DNA of 64,000 nucleotides from a virus. The translations under genes were made by a program, and so were the position numbers. Shown one piece after another: positions 63,983 through 64,000 of this stretch. Location of the stretch: positions 1-64,000 of the IMG/VR virus record IMGVR_UViG_3300010413_000010, one strand, 5' to 3'. Under the pieces are notes generated by a model. It searched no databases, was not told the DNA's origin, and saw nothing but the letters and a program-made list of their open reading frames with translations. The stretch's first letter is position 1; every line of letters begins with the position of its first letter.

Positions 63983-64000
63983 TGTATTCCTCGAAGTCGA

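Noticed and set aside
1-64000. CRISPR array or prophage integrase
   Set aside because: No evenly spaced direct repeats of 24-40 nt and no tyrosine or serine recombinase motif were found on either strand.

Overview
The window is a stretch of a tailed double-stranded DNA phage genome (siphovirus type, long non-contractile tail). It holds a complete lambda-like late cassette in one direction and dense, overlapping small genes elsewhere. No host housekeeping genes, rRNA, tRNA or CRISPR array were seen. Two lipoprotein signal sequences and a spanin-like overlapping gene pair point to a diderm (Gram-negative-type) bacterial host, but the host cannot be named from the sequence. No integrase, CI-like repressor, DNA polymerase or helicase lies in the window. 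Lifestyle is therefore open, and the genome probably continues beyond the right edge, where recombination and nuclease genes are still being read.

Layout. 1-373: non-coding, with strong potential RNA structure. 374-10117: accessory or early region of about 26 mostly unknown small genes on both strands. Many are served by their own promoter, whose -10 box lies 6-7 nt before the ATG, so the mRNAs should be leaderless. Recognisable here are two macro-domain proteins, a YggL-like protein, a methyltransferase-fold protein and an HNH endonuclease. 10240-14391: a second plus-strand set with two SpoIIAA/STAS-like proteins, a MazE-MazF-like fusion behind a palindromic promoter, a TOPRIM protein related to topoisomerase VI-A/Spo11, and an FmdB zinc ribbon. 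14457-44432: the late cassette, in the order small and large terminase, portal, minor head protein, scaffold, major capsid, decoration, connectors, tail terminator, tail tube, frameshifted G/GT chaperones, tape measure, tail-tip M/L/K-like proteins, I-J-like tip protein, giant LamG fibre, holin candidate, spanin-like overlapping genes and amidase endolysin.

44467-63982 is almost all on the minus strand. It starts with lipoprotein and small zinc-ribbon genes (44.4-49.0 kb). Next comes a nucleotide-metabolism block: thioredoxin, radical SAM protein, and a class II B12-dependent ribonucleotide reductase split by a group I intron carrying a LAGLIDADG endonuclease (49.3-53.8 kb). A plus-strand HigB-HigA toxin-antitoxin pair (54.0-54.7 kb) interrupts the minus-strand run. 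Then follow DUF4262, YkgJ-type, AcrVA2-like, ParB-like and ThyX-like genes, and a recombination block in which the Rad50/SbcC ATPase is encoded as two halves flanking the SbcD/Mre11 nuclease. An M23 peptidase and a PD-(D/E)XK nuclease end the window.

How it fits together. NrdJ with its thioredoxin, ThyX and SbcCD would serve nucleotide supply and DNA processing. The late cassette builds the virion, and the 42.8-44.4 kb genes lyse the cell. The many individually promoted small genes at 0.3-10 kb have the look of host-takeover or counter-defence genes. The most unusual points are the leaderless-promoter array, the MazEF-like fusion with a 23-bp palindrome over its promoter, two promoter-hairpin units with no gene between, the overprinted gene at 43160-43486, and the split SbcC.
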